64,000 nucleotides of DNA from Streptomyces olivoverticillatus (GCF_014203555.1 NZ_JACHJH010000001.1:978013-1042012); one strand, 5' to 3'. Shown: positions 19,651-28,200, numbered from the stretch's first letter. Notes: generated from the letters alone by a model not told the origin. Made by a program: numbers and translations.

Positions 19651-19725
19651 GCCCACCCGCCCGCCCGATTGCCCGGCACCGAGCTCGTGCCGTCGGGTCG
19701 CCCGGCGGGCGGGTAGCGGGTGGGC
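19651..19725. terminator. Large imperfect inverted repeat between SIS gene and nagK
   Basis: Outer arms GCCCACCCGC / GCGGGTGGGC (10 bp perfect), a second paired segment CCGCCCG / CGGGCGG, and an inner hairpin GGCAC-N7-GTGCC, together spanning 75 bp. It can form a long stem in RNA and probably terminates the SIS transcript, or acts as an attenuator before nagK. Confidence 0.5.
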
Positions 19726-19766
19726 GGGTGGCGATCGCGCGGGCAGGCAAGTCCCCGCCCCCGGCG

Positions 19767-19782
19767 AGTGGACTAGACCTTT
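19767..19782 (+). promoter_or_regulatory. DasR-responsive element (dre) upstream of nagK
   Basis: The core TGGACTAGACCT matches the DasR consensus TGGTCTAGACCA at 10 of 12 positions. It ends 28 bp before the nagK start. In S. coelicolor the nagKA operon is a known target of the GlcN-6-P/GlcNAc-6-P-sensing repressor DasR, so the site is expected here. Confidence 0.8.
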
Positions 19783-19809
19783 CGTGCCCCGGCGCGCGAA
19801 ACTACAGGC

Positions 19810-20766
19810 GTGAAACACGTCATCGCCCTCGACGTCGGCGGCACCGCCATCAAGGCCGCCCTGGTCGCGGCGGACAACACCCTGCTGTACGAGACCAGGC
19901 GGCCCACCGGCCGCGACCGCGGCCCGGACGCCGTCGTGGCCGGCATCGTCGAGCTGGCCGCCGAGCTGCGCGCCCTGGGCGAGCACCGGTTCGGCGAGAG
20001 CCCGTCCGCCGCCGGCATCGCCGTGCCCGGCCTCGTCGACGCCGCCACCGGCACCGCCGTCTACGCCGCCAACCTCGGCTGGCGGGACGTCCCGCTGCGC
20101 ACCCTGATCAGCGAACGCCTCGGCGGCAGGCCGACCGCCCTGGGCCACGACGTGCGCACCGGCGGCCTCGCCGAAGGCCGCATCGGCGCGGGCCGCGGCG
20201 CCGACCGCTTCCTCTTCCTCCCCCTCGGCACCGGCATAGCGGGAGCAATCGGCATCAACGGCCGCATCGAGGAGGGCGCCCACGGCTACGCGGGCGAGAT
20301 CGGCCACATCGCCGTACGCCGCGGCCCCGACGCCCCCGACTGCGGGTGCGGCGGCCGCGGCTGCCTGGAGACGCTCGCCTCCGCCTCGGCCGTCGGCCGC
20401 GCCTGGGCGCGCGCCGCCGGCGATCCGGCCGCCGACGCCGCCGACTGCGCCAAGGCCGTGGCCTCCGGCGACCGACGCGCGCAGGCCGTGTGGCAGCACG
20501 CCGTGGACGCCCTCGCCGACGGCCTCGTCATCGGCCTCACCCTGCTCGACCCGCACACGCTGATCATCGGCGGCGGGCTCGCCGAAGCGGGCGAGACCCT
20601 CTTCGCGCCGCTGCGGGCGGCGGTCGCCGAGCGCATCACCTTCCAGAAGCTCCCCCACATCGTCCCGGCGGCCCTCGGGGACACCGCCGGATGCCTGGGC
20701 GCCGGCCTGCTCGCCTGGGACCTGCTCGCCCCCGAAGCCAAGCTCTCCACGGAGGTATCCGTCTGA
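19810..20766 (+). CDS. nagK: ROK-family N-acetylglucosamine kinase
   Basis: A 318-residue ROK sugar kinase. The ATP-binding motif DVGGTAIKAAL is at residues 9-19, the ROK metal/sugar motif GEIGHIAV precedes the zinc-binding CGCGGRGCLE (first Cys about 178), and no N-terminal helix-turn-helix is present, so it is a kinase and not a repressor. It phosphorylates a hexose, most probably GlcNAc, at position 6. Start is GTG. The stop overlaps the nagA start by one base (TGATG), indicating translational coupling. Confidence 0.9.
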   Translation: MKHVIALDVGGTAIKAALVAADNTLLYETRRPTGRDRGPDAVVAGIVELAAELRALGEHRFGESPSAAGIAVPGLVDAATGTAVYAANLGWRDVPLRTLISERLGGRPTALGHDVRTGGLAEGRIGAGRGADRFLFLPLGTGIAGAIGINGRIEEGAHGYAGEIGHIAVRRGPDAPDCGCGGRGCLETLASASAVGRAWARAAGDPAADAADCAKAVASGDRRAQAVWQHAVDALADGLVIGLTLLDPHTLIIGGGLAEAGETLFAPLRAAVAERITFQKLPHIVPAALGDTAGCLGAGLLAWDLLAPEAKLSTEVSV

Positions 20767-21920
20767 TGGTCGATCGAACGGTTCTCGCCGGCGCCCGCGT
20801 GGTGCTGCCGACCGGTGTCGTGGAAGGGGGCCGCGTCACGGTCGAGGGCGGACGCATCGCCGCGAGCGCTCCGCAGGAGAGGCCCACGCTCGACCTCACC
20901 GGCCACTGGATCGTCCCCGGCTTCGTGGACGTCCACGTGCACGGCGGCGGCGGGGCGTCCTTCTCCGCCGGTACGGCCGAGGAGGCGCTCACCGCGATCC
21001 GTACGCACCGCGCGCACGGCACGACCACGATGGTGGCCTCCACCGTCACCGGCGACCTCGCCGACCTCGCCCGGCAGGCGGCCGTCCTCGCGGAGCTGAC
21101 CCAGCAGGGCGATCTGGCGGGCATCCACTTCGAGGGCCCGTTCATCTCCGCCCACCGCTGCGGCGCGCACCAGCCGGAGCTGCTGCGCGACCCGGACCCG
21201 GCGGACGTCCGCAAGCTCGTCGACGCGGCGCACGGCGCGGCCCGCATGATGACGCTGGCGCCGGAGCTCCCCGGCGGCCTGGAATCGGTCCGGCTGCTCG
21301 CCGAGCACGGCGTGATCGCGGCCGTCGGGCACACCGACTCGACGTACGAGGCCACGCTGGAGGCCATCGACGCGGGCGCGACCGTGGCCACCCACCTCTT
21401 CAACGCGATGCCGTCCCTGCTGCACCGCGCGCCCGGCCCGATCGCGGCGCTGCTGGAGGACGAGCGGGTCACCGTCGAGCTCATCAACGACGGCACGCAC
21501 CTGCACCCGTCCGTCCTGCAGCTGGCCTTTGCCCGCGCGGGCGCGGACCGGGTCGCGTTCATCACGGACGCGATGGGCGCGGCGGGCATGAACGACGGCA
21601 TGTACCCGCTCGGCCCGATGCGGGTCGAGGTCAAGGACGGGGTGGCCCGGATCGCCGACGGGCCGACGGCCGGTTCGATCGCGGGCTCGACGCTCACCCT
21701 CGACACGGCCTTCAAGCGGGCCGTGACGGTCGACGGGCTGCCGGTCCAGGACGCGGTGCGGGCGCTGTCGGCGAACCCGGCGCGGCTGCTGGGCATGGCG
21801 GACCGGGTCGGTTCGCTGGAGGAGGGCAAGGACGCGGACCTCGTCGTGCTCGACGGTTCGTACGACCTGGCGGGCGTCATGCGCAAGGGCGAATGGTTGG
21901 TTAGGCCCGAAGTGCGGTAG
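20766..21920 (+). CDS. nagA: N-acetylglucosamine-6-phosphate deacetylase
   Basis: A 384-residue amidohydrolase converting GlcNAc-6-P to GlcN-6-P and acetate. Metal and catalytic motifs are intact: DVHVHGGGG near residue 55, HFEGPFIS with the metal-binding Glu, GHTDSTYE, THLFNAMPSL and ITDAMGAAG with the catalytic Asp. Translationally coupled to nagK. Its product feeds glycolysis or cell-wall precursors. The enzyme could also accept GalNAc-6-P (AgaA-like), which sequence alone cannot decide. Confidence 0.94.
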   Translation: MVDRTVLAGARVVLPTGVVEGGRVTVEGGRIAASAPQERPTLDLTGHWIVPGFVDVHVHGGGGASFSAGTAEEALTAIRTHRAHGTTTMVASTVTGDLADLARQAAVLAELTQQGDLAGIHFEGPFISAHRCGAHQPELLRDPDPADVRKLVDAAHGAARMMTLAPELPGGLESVRLLAEHGVIAAVGHTDSTYEATLEAIDAGATVATHLFNAMPSLLHRAPGPIAALLEDERVTVELINDGTHLHPSVLQLAFARAGADRVAFITDAMGAAGMNDGMYPLGPMRVEVKDGVARIADGPTAGSIAGSTLTLDTAFKRAVTVDGLPVQDAVRALSANPARLLGMADRVGSLEEGKDADLVVLDGSYDLAGVMRKGEWLVRPEVR

Positions 21921-22044
21921 TTCTTCTCGTGGTTGTGCGGCGACGGCAGGTCCGGAGGTCTGGGCCTGCCGCCGCTGTTTTGGCATGATCGCTCGCGCAG
22001 TCGTCACCAATCGCCAGGCGCACCGGTCGAGGAGAGAGTCGCCG

Positions 22045-22965
22045 ATGATCCTCACGGTCACACTCAACGCCGCACTCGATCTGACCTACCGTGTCCCGCG
22101 GCTGCGGCCGCACACCTCGCACCGCGTCGCGCGCGCGGTGGAACGGCCCGGAGGCAAGGGCGTCAACGTCGCCCGCGTGCTGGCCGCACTGGGGCACGAC
22201 ACGGTCGTCACGGGCTTCGTGGGCGGGCCCACGGGCGAGACGCTGCGGCGTCTTCTCGCGGAGAGCACCGGGCCGTTGACGGACGCGCTCGTGCCCATCA
22301 CCGGTACGACGCGCCGTACGGTCGCGGTCGTCGACGAGGCGTCGGGCGACACGACGCAGCTCAACGAGGCGGGCCCGGACGTCAGTCCGGAGGAGTGGAC
22401 GGCGTTCGACGACCGCTACACCCGGCTGCTGCGGGACGCGCGGGCCGTCGCGCTGTGCGGCAGCCTGCCGCCCGGGGTGCCGGTGGGTGCGTACGCGCAT
22501 CTGGTGCGCCAGGCGCGGGCGCAGCACGTGCCGGTGCTGCTCGATACGAGCGGCGAGCCGCTGCGGCGCGGGATAGCGGCGCGGCCGGACGTGGTGAAGC
22601 CGAACGCCGCCGAGCTGGCCGCGCTGACGGGTTCCACGGATCCGCTGCGGGCCACGCTGGACGCGCGCCGCCGGGGTGCCCACGCGGTGGCGGCCTCGCT
22701 GGGGCCGGACGGCATGCTGGCGGTCACCCCGGACGGCACCTGGCGCGCCACCCCGCCGGACCGCCTCACCGGCAACCCCACGGGCGCGGGCGACTCGGCG
22801 GTGGCGGGCCTCCTCTCGGCCTGGTCCACGGGCCTGCCCTGGCCGGACCGCCTGGCCCGCGCGGTCGCCTTGTCGGCGGCCACGGTCCGGGCGCCGGCGG
22901 CGGGCGAGTTCGACGCGGCCGTGTACGAGGACGCGCTGGCGCGCGTGAGGATCACGGAGGCGTGA
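22045..22965 (+). CDS. PfkB-family 1-phosphofructokinase / tagatose-6-phosphate kinase
   Basis: A 306-residue ribokinase-fold hexose-phosphate kinase. It opens with ILTVTLNAALDLTY, the FruK/LacC-type start, has PGGKGVNVARVLAALG at about residue 34, and ends with the ATP/anion-hole motif NPTGAGDSAVAGLLS containing the catalytic Asp. ATG at 22045 is preceded by GAGGAGAGAG. Substrate could be fructose 1-phosphate or tagatose 6-phosphate; the adjacent aldolase and amino-sugar genes favour the latter reading but do not prove it. Separated from nagA by 124 bp. Confidence 0.88.
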   Translation: MILTVTLNAALDLTYRVPRLRPHTSHRVARAVERPGGKGVNVARVLAALGHDTVVTGFVGGPTGETLRRLLAESTGPLTDALVPITGTTRRTVAVVDEASGDTTQLNEAGPDVSPEEWTAFDDRYTRLLRDARAVALCGSLPPGVPVGAYAHLVRQARAQHVPVLLDTSGEPLRRGIAARPDVVKPNAAELAALTGSTDPLRATLDARRRGAHAVAASLGPDGMLAVTPDGTWRATPPDRLTGNPTGAGDSAVAGLLSAWSTGLPWPDRLARAVALSAATVRAPAAGEFDAAVYEDALARVRITEA

Positions 22966-23052
22966 GCCAGGCGCCGCCGCGGCGGGTATGGGGCCCGGAG
23001 ACGCACGGGGCACCCCCTACCCCCTTACCCCACCCGGAGGGTTGACGCACCG

Positions 23053-23883
23053 ATGACGCTCGTCCGCACCCACGACCTCATGACCGCAGGCGGAGCCGTA
23101 GCCGCCTTCAACGTCATCACCGTCGAGCACGCCGAAGCCATCGCCGCCGGCGCCGAAGCGGCCGGCGCCCCGGCCGTCCTGCAAATCTCCGAGAACGCCG
23201 TGAAGTTCCATGGGGGCCGACTGGCCCCCATCGCGGCCGCGGCGGCCGCCGTGGCCCGCGCGTCGAGCGCGCGGCTCTCGCTCCACCTCGACCACGTCGA
23301 GAGCGTCGACCTGCTGCACTCCGCCGCCGCGCACGACTTCAGCTCGGTGATGTTCGACGCGTCGAAGCTGCCGTACGGGGACAACGTCAAGGCCACGGCG
23401 GACGCCGCCCGTTGGGGCCATGAACGCGACATCTGGGTCGAAGCGGAACTGGGCCGCGTGGGCGGCAAGGCCGGGGACGCGCACACCCCGGGCGTCCGCA
23501 CCGACCCGGCGGAGGCGGTCGCCTACGTGGCCGACACGGGCGTGGACGCCCTGGCCGTGGCCGTGGGTAGCTCCCACGCCATGACCGAACGCACGGCCGC
23601 CCTCGATCACACCCTCATCGCGGCGCTGCGCGAGGCCGTGCCGGTGCCGCTGGTCCTGCACGGCTCGTCGGGCGTCCCGGACGCGGAGATCCGCCGGGCG
23701 ATCGCCGCCGGAATGACGAAGATCAACGTAGGCACGGCCCTCAACACGGCCTTCACCGGCACGATCCGGGCCTTCCTGGAGGCCCACCCCTCAACGGTCG
23801 ACCCCCGCACCTACCTCGCGCCGGCGCGCGAGGCGATGTCGGAGACCGTGGCCGGATTCCTGCGGACGGTCAGCCCGCGCTGA
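23053..23883 (+). CDS. Class II ketose-bisphosphate aldolase (fructose/tagatose type)
   Basis: A 276-residue zinc-dependent aldolase of the FbaA/GatY/KbaY family, splitting fructose- or tagatose-1,6-bisphosphate. Seen: AFNVITVEHAEAI at the start, LHLDHVESVD with the catalytic Asp and zinc His, SVMFDASKLPYGDN, WVEAELGRVGGKAGD, LHGSSGVPDAEI and TKINVGTALN. The short length and lack of the long insertion of glycolytic FbaA favour the GatY/KbaY-type subfamily. Its last 14 bases overlap the 3' end of the convergent gene at 23870. Confidence 0.9.
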   Translation: MTLVRTHDLMTAGGAVAAFNVITVEHAEAIAAGAEAAGAPAVLQISENAVKFHGGRLAPIAAAAAAVARASSARLSLHLDHVESVDLLHSAAAHDFSSVMFDASKLPYGDNVKATADAARWGHERDIWVEAELGRVGGKAGDAHTPGVRTDPAEAVAYVADTGVDALAVAVGSSHAMTERTAALDHTLIAALREAVPVPLVLHGSSGVPDAEIRRAIAAGMTKINVGTALNTAFTGTIRAFLEAHPSTVDPRTYLAPAREAMSETVAGFLRTVSPR

Positions 23884-24823
23884 GCCAGACCTGGTCGAGG
23901 TGTGCCTCGCACGCGTTGCCCGGCTCGCAGGACAGCTTGAGCGTGTTGGTGCCCTTGTTGAGCTTCACGTTGGACCAGCTGGTGAACCAGCCGCCTGCCC
24001 AGTCGCCCGGCTTCGCACCGTAGTTGCTCATGCGGATGGCCCGCTCGTCCTTGTTGCCGTTCTCCCACACCGTGAGGTTGGCGTCCTTGCCGGGAACTCC
24101 GTAGCGCAGGTTGAGGCGGTACTGGCCCGCGGTCTGCACGTCGACCGTCCACTCGACGGAGGCTCCCGGCGCGTTCATGCCGGTGATGTACGTCCCGCCG
24201 TCGGCCTCGGCGCCCTGCACGGTCTTCTCCGTGGTGGCGCCTCCGCTCAGCCTCAAGGATGCGGCGTCGCGCTTCTGCTGGCCGTTGGCCGAAGGGTTCT
24301 GGGGCTCGTCCTTGGAGTCCTTCTTGGACGAGTCGTCCTTCTTCTTCGAATCGCCGGAATCGGGCTTCTTGTTGTCGCCGCCCGAGGCAGAGGTCTTGCT
24401 GCCGTCGTTCGACGAGCCGTTCGTCACCATGGCCACGCCGATGCCCGTCGCCACCACGGCCACCACGGCTATGGCCGCTATCAGCAGCCCGCGCCGCTTC
24501 GGCCGCTCCGAACCGCCGTGGCTGCCATGGCCGCCGGCCGGGGCGTACGCGCCCGGCTGCTGCGGGCCGCCCTGGCCCGGTGCGCCGCCCGCCAGCGTCT
24601 CCGGCGCCGCGTAGTGCGGGTTGGGGCGGGAGGCCGCCGGGGGCTGGCCGTACTGGCGGGATCCGACCGGTCGGACCTGGTTGTACGACGTACGGGGGAC
24701 GCCCGGCTGGTGGGTGGCCGGCTGGCCGCCCGAGGTGCTCCCGTCACCGCCTTCCGAGCGGTACAGGTAGCCGAACGGGTCGTCGTTCTCCGGCGTCCCG
24801 GTGCCGTTATTACCGGCCGTCAT
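23870..24823 (-). CDS. Membrane-anchored protein with C-terminal carbohydrate-binding-like domain
   Basis: A 317-residue type II membrane protein. Residues 1-110 are a Gly/Pro/Gln-rich cytosolic region, then one transmembrane helix (GLLIAAIAVVAVVATGIGVA, about 112-131), a Lys/Asp/Ser-rich extracellular linker to about 190, and a 125-residue jelly-roll-like domain (EWTVDVQTAGQYRLNLRYG, WAGGWFTSW, LDQVWLS) resembling CBM6/CBM35 modules. No catalytic domain is attached, so it probably binds cell-wall or environmental glycans. Located downstream of cdgB on the same strand with a 178-bp gap. Confidence 0.8.
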   Translation of the reverse strand: MTAGNNGTGTPENDDPFGYLYRSEGGDGSTSGGQPATHQPGVPRTSYNQVRPVGSRQYGQPPAASRPNPHYAAPETLAGGAPGQGGPQQPGAYAPAGGHGSHGGSERPKRRGLLIAAIAVVAVVATGIGVAMVTNGSSNDGSKTSASGGDNKKPDSGDSKKKDDSSKKDSKDEPQNPSANGQQKRDAASLRLSGGATTEKTVQGAEADGGTYITGMNAPGASVEWTVDVQTAGQYRLNLRYGVPGKDANLTVWENGNKDERAIRMSNYGAKPGDWAGGWFTSWSNVKLNKGTNTLKLSCEPGNACEAHLDQVWLSAG

Positions 24824-25001
24824 CCCCTGTCACTCCCCACATGGTGTGCCCATCGGCGCCCACGCTCGTACGCGCCAAAACCGCGGCTGTCGAGGCCGGG
24901 GCGGCCACCACGGTCGGCGGCGGTGCCGCATCGGCGCAGCCTACCCCGAGAGGGCGGTTTCACGCCGTGGTCCGGACCTCAGGGCCAGTATGGGCGGGCC
25001 C

Positions 25002-26723
25002 TCATCCGGCCCGTCTACCGGCCTTTGCGCGGGACCGTTTTTCCACGTACATCCGCTGGTCAGCGGAGTGCAGCACCTCGTCCGCGGACATTCCGCAGCC
25101 CGCCCAGCCGATGCCGAAACTCGCCCCTACCCGCACCGCCCGCCCGTCAACCCTTATCGGCGGAATGATGGCGTTACGCAGCCGTACGGCCAGGTCCTCG
25201 GCGTCCGCCGTGGCCAGCCCGTCCGCGAGCACCACGAACTCGTCGCCACCGAGCCTGGCCACCGTGTCCCCGTCGCGCACGCCGCTGCTCAGCCGCCGGG
25301 CCACCTCGATCAGGACCGCGTCGCCGGTGTGGTGGCCGAAGCGGTCGTTGATCGACTTGAAGCCGTCGAGGTCGCAGAGGAGGACGGCCAGGCCCTTGAT
25401 GCCGTCGTCGCCCGCGGCGTCGCCCTCGTCCGGCGCTATGGCGTGCACATGGTGATGGTCGTAGCCGGCCTCGTGCCCGGCGCAGAAGTCGTCCGGGGCG
25501 AAGTCGGAGGCGTAGTCGGGCCCGGCGTCGGAGCCGTACCCGTGGCCGTGGGCGTAGGCGGTGCTCTCGACCTCGGCGAAGCCGTCCAGACAGCCGTACG
25601 GGCCCGCGGCCGCCGCGGCGTGCGTCTCGCTGCCGGGCGGGCGGCCGCACAGCCGGCTGCTGAGGCGGGCGCGCAGCTCGGCGCTGTTGGGCAGGCCGGT
25701 CAGCGAGTCGTGGCTGGCGCGGTGGGCGAGCTGCAGCTCGTGCCGCTTGCGCTCTTCGATGTCCTCGACGTGGGTGAGCAGGAAGCGCGGCCCGTCGGCC
25801 GCGTCCGCGACCACGGAATTGCGCAGCGACACCCAGACGTACGTGCCGTCGCGCCGGGCCAGCCGCAGCTCCGCCCGGCCGCCCTCGGCGGACGTGCGCA
25901 GCAGGGTGGTGACGTCCTCCGGGTGGACGAGGTCGGAGAAGGAATAGCGGCGCATCTGGGACGCGGAGCGGCCGAGCAGGCGGCACAGGGCGTCGTTGGT
26001 GCGGTGCAGCCGGCCGTGCTGGTCGCCGCCGAGCTCGGCGATGGCCATGCCGCTCGGCGCGTACTCGAAGGCCTGCCTGAAGCTTTCCTCGCTGGCCCGC
26101 AGGGCCTGCTGCTCACGCTCCAGGCGGACCAGTGCGCGCTGCATGTTTGCTCTCAGCCGAGCGTTACTGATCGCAATCGCGGCCTGCGAGGCGTACATCT
26201 GGAGGGCCTCGCGGCCCCACGGACCGGGCCTGCGCCCATTGCGCGGTTTGTCCACCGAGATGACGCCGAGCAGCTCGCCGCCGGAGGGCCCCGTCGTGTA
26301 CATCGGGGCGAAGAGGCGGTCCATCGGATGCCACTCGTCGGTGAAGCGCGGGGCGGGTCCGGCGGTGTGCCACTGCGGGACGTCGTCGTCGTCGAGCACC
26401 CATCCCTCGGTGTACGGGATGAAGCGCAGATCGCCCCAGTGGTCGCCCATCGCCAGCCGCCGCTCCCACGAGACGCGGGAGCCGACGCGGCCCGCCATCA
26501 GCGCCTCGGCGCTTGCGCTTCCGGCCACCGCGGCCACCACGAGGTCACCGTCGGGGCGTACGAGGTTGACGGCCGACAGCTCGTATCCGAGCCCGGCCAC
26601 GATGCCGTCGGCGACGGTCTGCAGGGTGTCCGCGAGGCTGCGCGCGGTGTTCAGCTCCGCGACCACCTGGTGCACCTGTCGCAAGGTGGCCAGGCGGACA
26701 TACGGCTCCGACTCGGTCTCCAT
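25002..26723 (-). CDS. cdgB: GAF-PAS-GGDEF diguanylate cyclase CdgB
   Basis: A 573-residue cytosolic cyclic-di-GMP synthase. Domains in order: GAF (about 20-180), short coiled helix, PAS/PAC (about 215-330, with VHPEDV and VEDIEERK), then GGDEF. The catalytic A-site is intact (LGGDEFVV, GGDEF at 492-496). Between the first GGDEF-domain helix (HDSLTGLPNS, about 335) and the strand LAVLLCDLDGFKSIND (about 438) is a low-complexity insertion of roughly 75-80 residues rich in His, Asp, Ala and Gly. The architecture matches S. coelicolor CdgB, a BldD-controlled regulator of development. No EAL domain. Upstream BldD- and Crp-like boxes support developmental control. Confidence 0.92.
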   Translation of the reverse strand: METESEPYVRLATLRQVHQVVAELNTARSLADTLQTVADGIVAGLGYELSAVNLVRPDGDLVVAAVAGSASAEALMAGRVGSRVSWERRLAMGDHWGDLRFIPYTEGWVLDDDDVPQWHTAGPAPRFTDEWHPMDRLFAPMYTTGPSGGELLGVISVDKPRNGRRPGPWGREALQMYASQAAIAISNARLRANMQRALVRLEREQQALRASEESFRQAFEYAPSGMAIAELGGDQHGRLHRTNDALCRLLGRSASQMRRYSFSDLVHPEDVTTLLRTSAEGGRAELRLARRDGTYVWVSLRNSVVADAADGPRFLLTHVEDIEERKRHELQLAHRASHDSLTGLPNSAELRARLSSRLCGRPPGSETHAAAAAGPYGCLDGFAEVESTAYAHGHGYGSDAGPDYASDFAPDDFCAGHEAGYDHHHVHAIAPDEGDAAGDDGIKGLAVLLCDLDGFKSINDRFGHHTGDAVLIEVARRLSSGVRDGDTVARLGGDEFVVLADGLATADAEDLAVRLRNAIIPPIRVDGRAVRVGASFGIGWAGCGMSADEVLHSADQRMYVEKRSRAKAGRRAG

Positions 26724-26815
26724 AGCTCGCTCTCCCCCGAGACCTCGACAGCAACTCCAGGCTTCTTGTTCGTCCGATTACCCCGGCCACTGAATCACAG
26801 CGAGCTGAACACCCG

Positions 26816-26828
26816 GTACACAGGGTCA
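26816..26828 (-). promoter_or_regulatory. BldD box upstream of cdgB
   Basis: GTACACAGGGTCA matches the BldD consensus TNACNC(A/T)GNGTNA at every defined position but the first. It lies 93 bp upstream of the cdgB start. cdgB is a known BldD target in S. coelicolor, so this is the expected operator. Confidence 0.7.
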
Positions 26829-26844
26829 ACAATTACTGCCGTCT

Positions 26845-26858
26845 GTGACTCATGTCAC
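26845..26858. promoter_or_regulatory. Crp-type operator
   Basis: GTGACTCATGTCAC, flanked by T and A to give the perfect 16-bp palindrome TGTGACTCATGTCACA. It fits the streptomycete Crp consensus GTGNCNNNNGNCAC at all positions and also the enterobacterial TGTGA-N6-TCACA. It lies between cdgB (122 bp to its start) and the flavin-reductase gene. Confidence 0.75.
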
Positions 26859-27027
26859 AATGCGTGATCGTGTCCCGCTACTGGCGTTCGAGGCCGTACG
26901 TATGCTTCGTGAACGCAAATCCGAAGGCCGCAAGGCAGACCTAGGACGGGACCTAGGGCGGCCCCGGGACCCGCCTGGTCCGCAAGCCCGATGCACGCCG
27001 CCGCGGCGGACGGCTAGCGTGCTGGGT

Positions 27028-27579
27028 GTGCTGCAGACGACTTCGCCCACCGAGACCGGCATAGCCCATCCTGAGGGAGTGACCGCCGACGAGTTCCGTG
27101 CCGCCCTCGCCCGCCTGGCCGCGGGCGTGGTGCTGGTGACCGCGCACGACCCCGAGGACGGGCCGCGCGGCGAGGACGTCGGCATGACGGCGACGGCCTT
27201 CCTGTCCGTCTCCCTCGATCCGCCCCTGGTGATGGTGAGCGTTCGCAACGGCTCCCGCATGGACGACCTGCTGGAGCACCAGCCCCTGTGGGCGGCCTCC
27301 CTCCTCACCGACAGCCAGCGGCACGTGGCGGGACGTTTCGCCATGAAGGGCCGCATCAGCGACCGGCTGCTCTTCGAGGACCTCGCCCACGAGCGTGGTG
27401 AGGCGAGCGGCGCCCCGCTGATCCGCGGCGCGCTGGCGACGCTGGAGTGCCGCACGGAGCAGCGCGTGCAGGCCGGCGACCACACGCTCGTCATCGCGCG
27501 GGTGCTCCGGGCCCACACACCGACCGCCGAGGGCGGCCCGCTGCTGTACTTCCGGGGGCGGTACCGGCAGTTGGGGTGA
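27028..27579 (+). CDS. Flavin reductase-like FMN-binding protein
   Basis: A 183-residue protein of the flavin-reductase (HpaC/split-barrel) family that reduces FMN or FAD with NAD(P)H for a partner monooxygenase. Typical segments: FRAALARLAAGVVLVTAHD, GMTATAFLSVSLDPPLVMVSV, WAASLLTDSQRHVAGRFA and a final LLYFRGRYRQLG. The start is uncertain: GTG at 27019 or 27028, neither with a good ribosome site, and TAGCGT just upstream suggests a leaderless transcript. No monooxygenase gene is adjacent. Divergent from cdgB. Confidence 0.85.
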   Translation: MLQTTSPTETGIAHPEGVTADEFRAALARLAAGVVLVTAHDPEDGPRGEDVGMTATAFLSVSLDPPLVMVSVRNGSRMDDLLEHQPLWAASLLTDSQRHVAGRFAMKGRISDRLLFEDLAHERGEASGAPLIRGALATLECRTEQRVQAGDHTLVIARVLRAHTPTAEGGPLLYFRGRYRQLG

Positions 27580-27593
27580 CGGGCGAAAACGCC

Positions 27594-28022
27594 CTACCCC
27601 CAGTCCCGCCCCGTGCGGCCGCGCTTGGTCTCGCCGCGGGCCTTCTTCTCGCGCAGCCGCCGTTCGTTGATGCCGCGCGGGATCTTCGTGGCCCTGCGCT
27701 GCTTGGGCGGCGGCGCGCTCCCCTCCGCGAGCAGCGCGGCGAGGCGGACGGCGGCGGTCTCGCGATTGCGCCACTGCGAGCGGTGCTCGGAGGCCCGGAC
27801 GGACACGACGCCGTCCACGAGCCTGCTCGCGAGCCGCTCCAGCGCCCGCTCCTTCCACACCGGTGGCAGCGCATCCGTCGCACCGAGGTCGAAGCGCAGC
27901 TCGACCTGGCTGTCGCTGGTGTTGACGTGCTGTCCGCCCGGCCCGGAGGACCGCGAGAAACGCCACATGAGCTCGGCCTCCGGGAGGGAGACGGAGCCGC
28001 GGATGACGTATGGACCGGACAT
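27594..28022 (-). CDS. arfB: Peptidyl-tRNA hydrolase ArfB (stalled-ribosome rescue)
   Basis: A 142-residue release-factor-like protein that hydrolyses peptidyl-tRNA on stalled ribosomes. The catalytic GGQ motif is in SSGPGGQHVNTSDSQVEL at about residues 27-44, and the C-terminal basic tail (PPPKQRRATKIPRG ... REKKARGETKRG) is the part that enters the empty mRNA channel in ArfB/YaeJ. No stop-codon-recognition domain is present. ATG at 28022 has AGGA just upstream. Convergent with the flavin-reductase gene, 14 bp apart. Confidence 0.93.
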   Translation of the reverse strand: MSGPYVIRGSVSLPEAELMWRFSRSSGPGGQHVNTSDSQVELRFDLGATDALPPVWKERALERLASRLVDGVVSVRASEHRSQWRNRETAAVRLAALLAEGSAPPPKQRRATKIPRGINERRLREKKARGETKRGRTGRDWG

Positions 28023-28200
28023 GTGTCCTATGTTCCCCTGCCGCACGCCGGACCGTCATCTCGTTTTGTCCCAGCAGAGCAGCGTCCCGGCAAAGAAAGT
28101 AAAGAGAGATGGAACCCCGCATCCCCCACATGGCGTTATCAGGGGTGTGCGGCTGCGACGCTGCCGTGAGTCGATGTAGTAGCAGAAAGGGACATATCCC

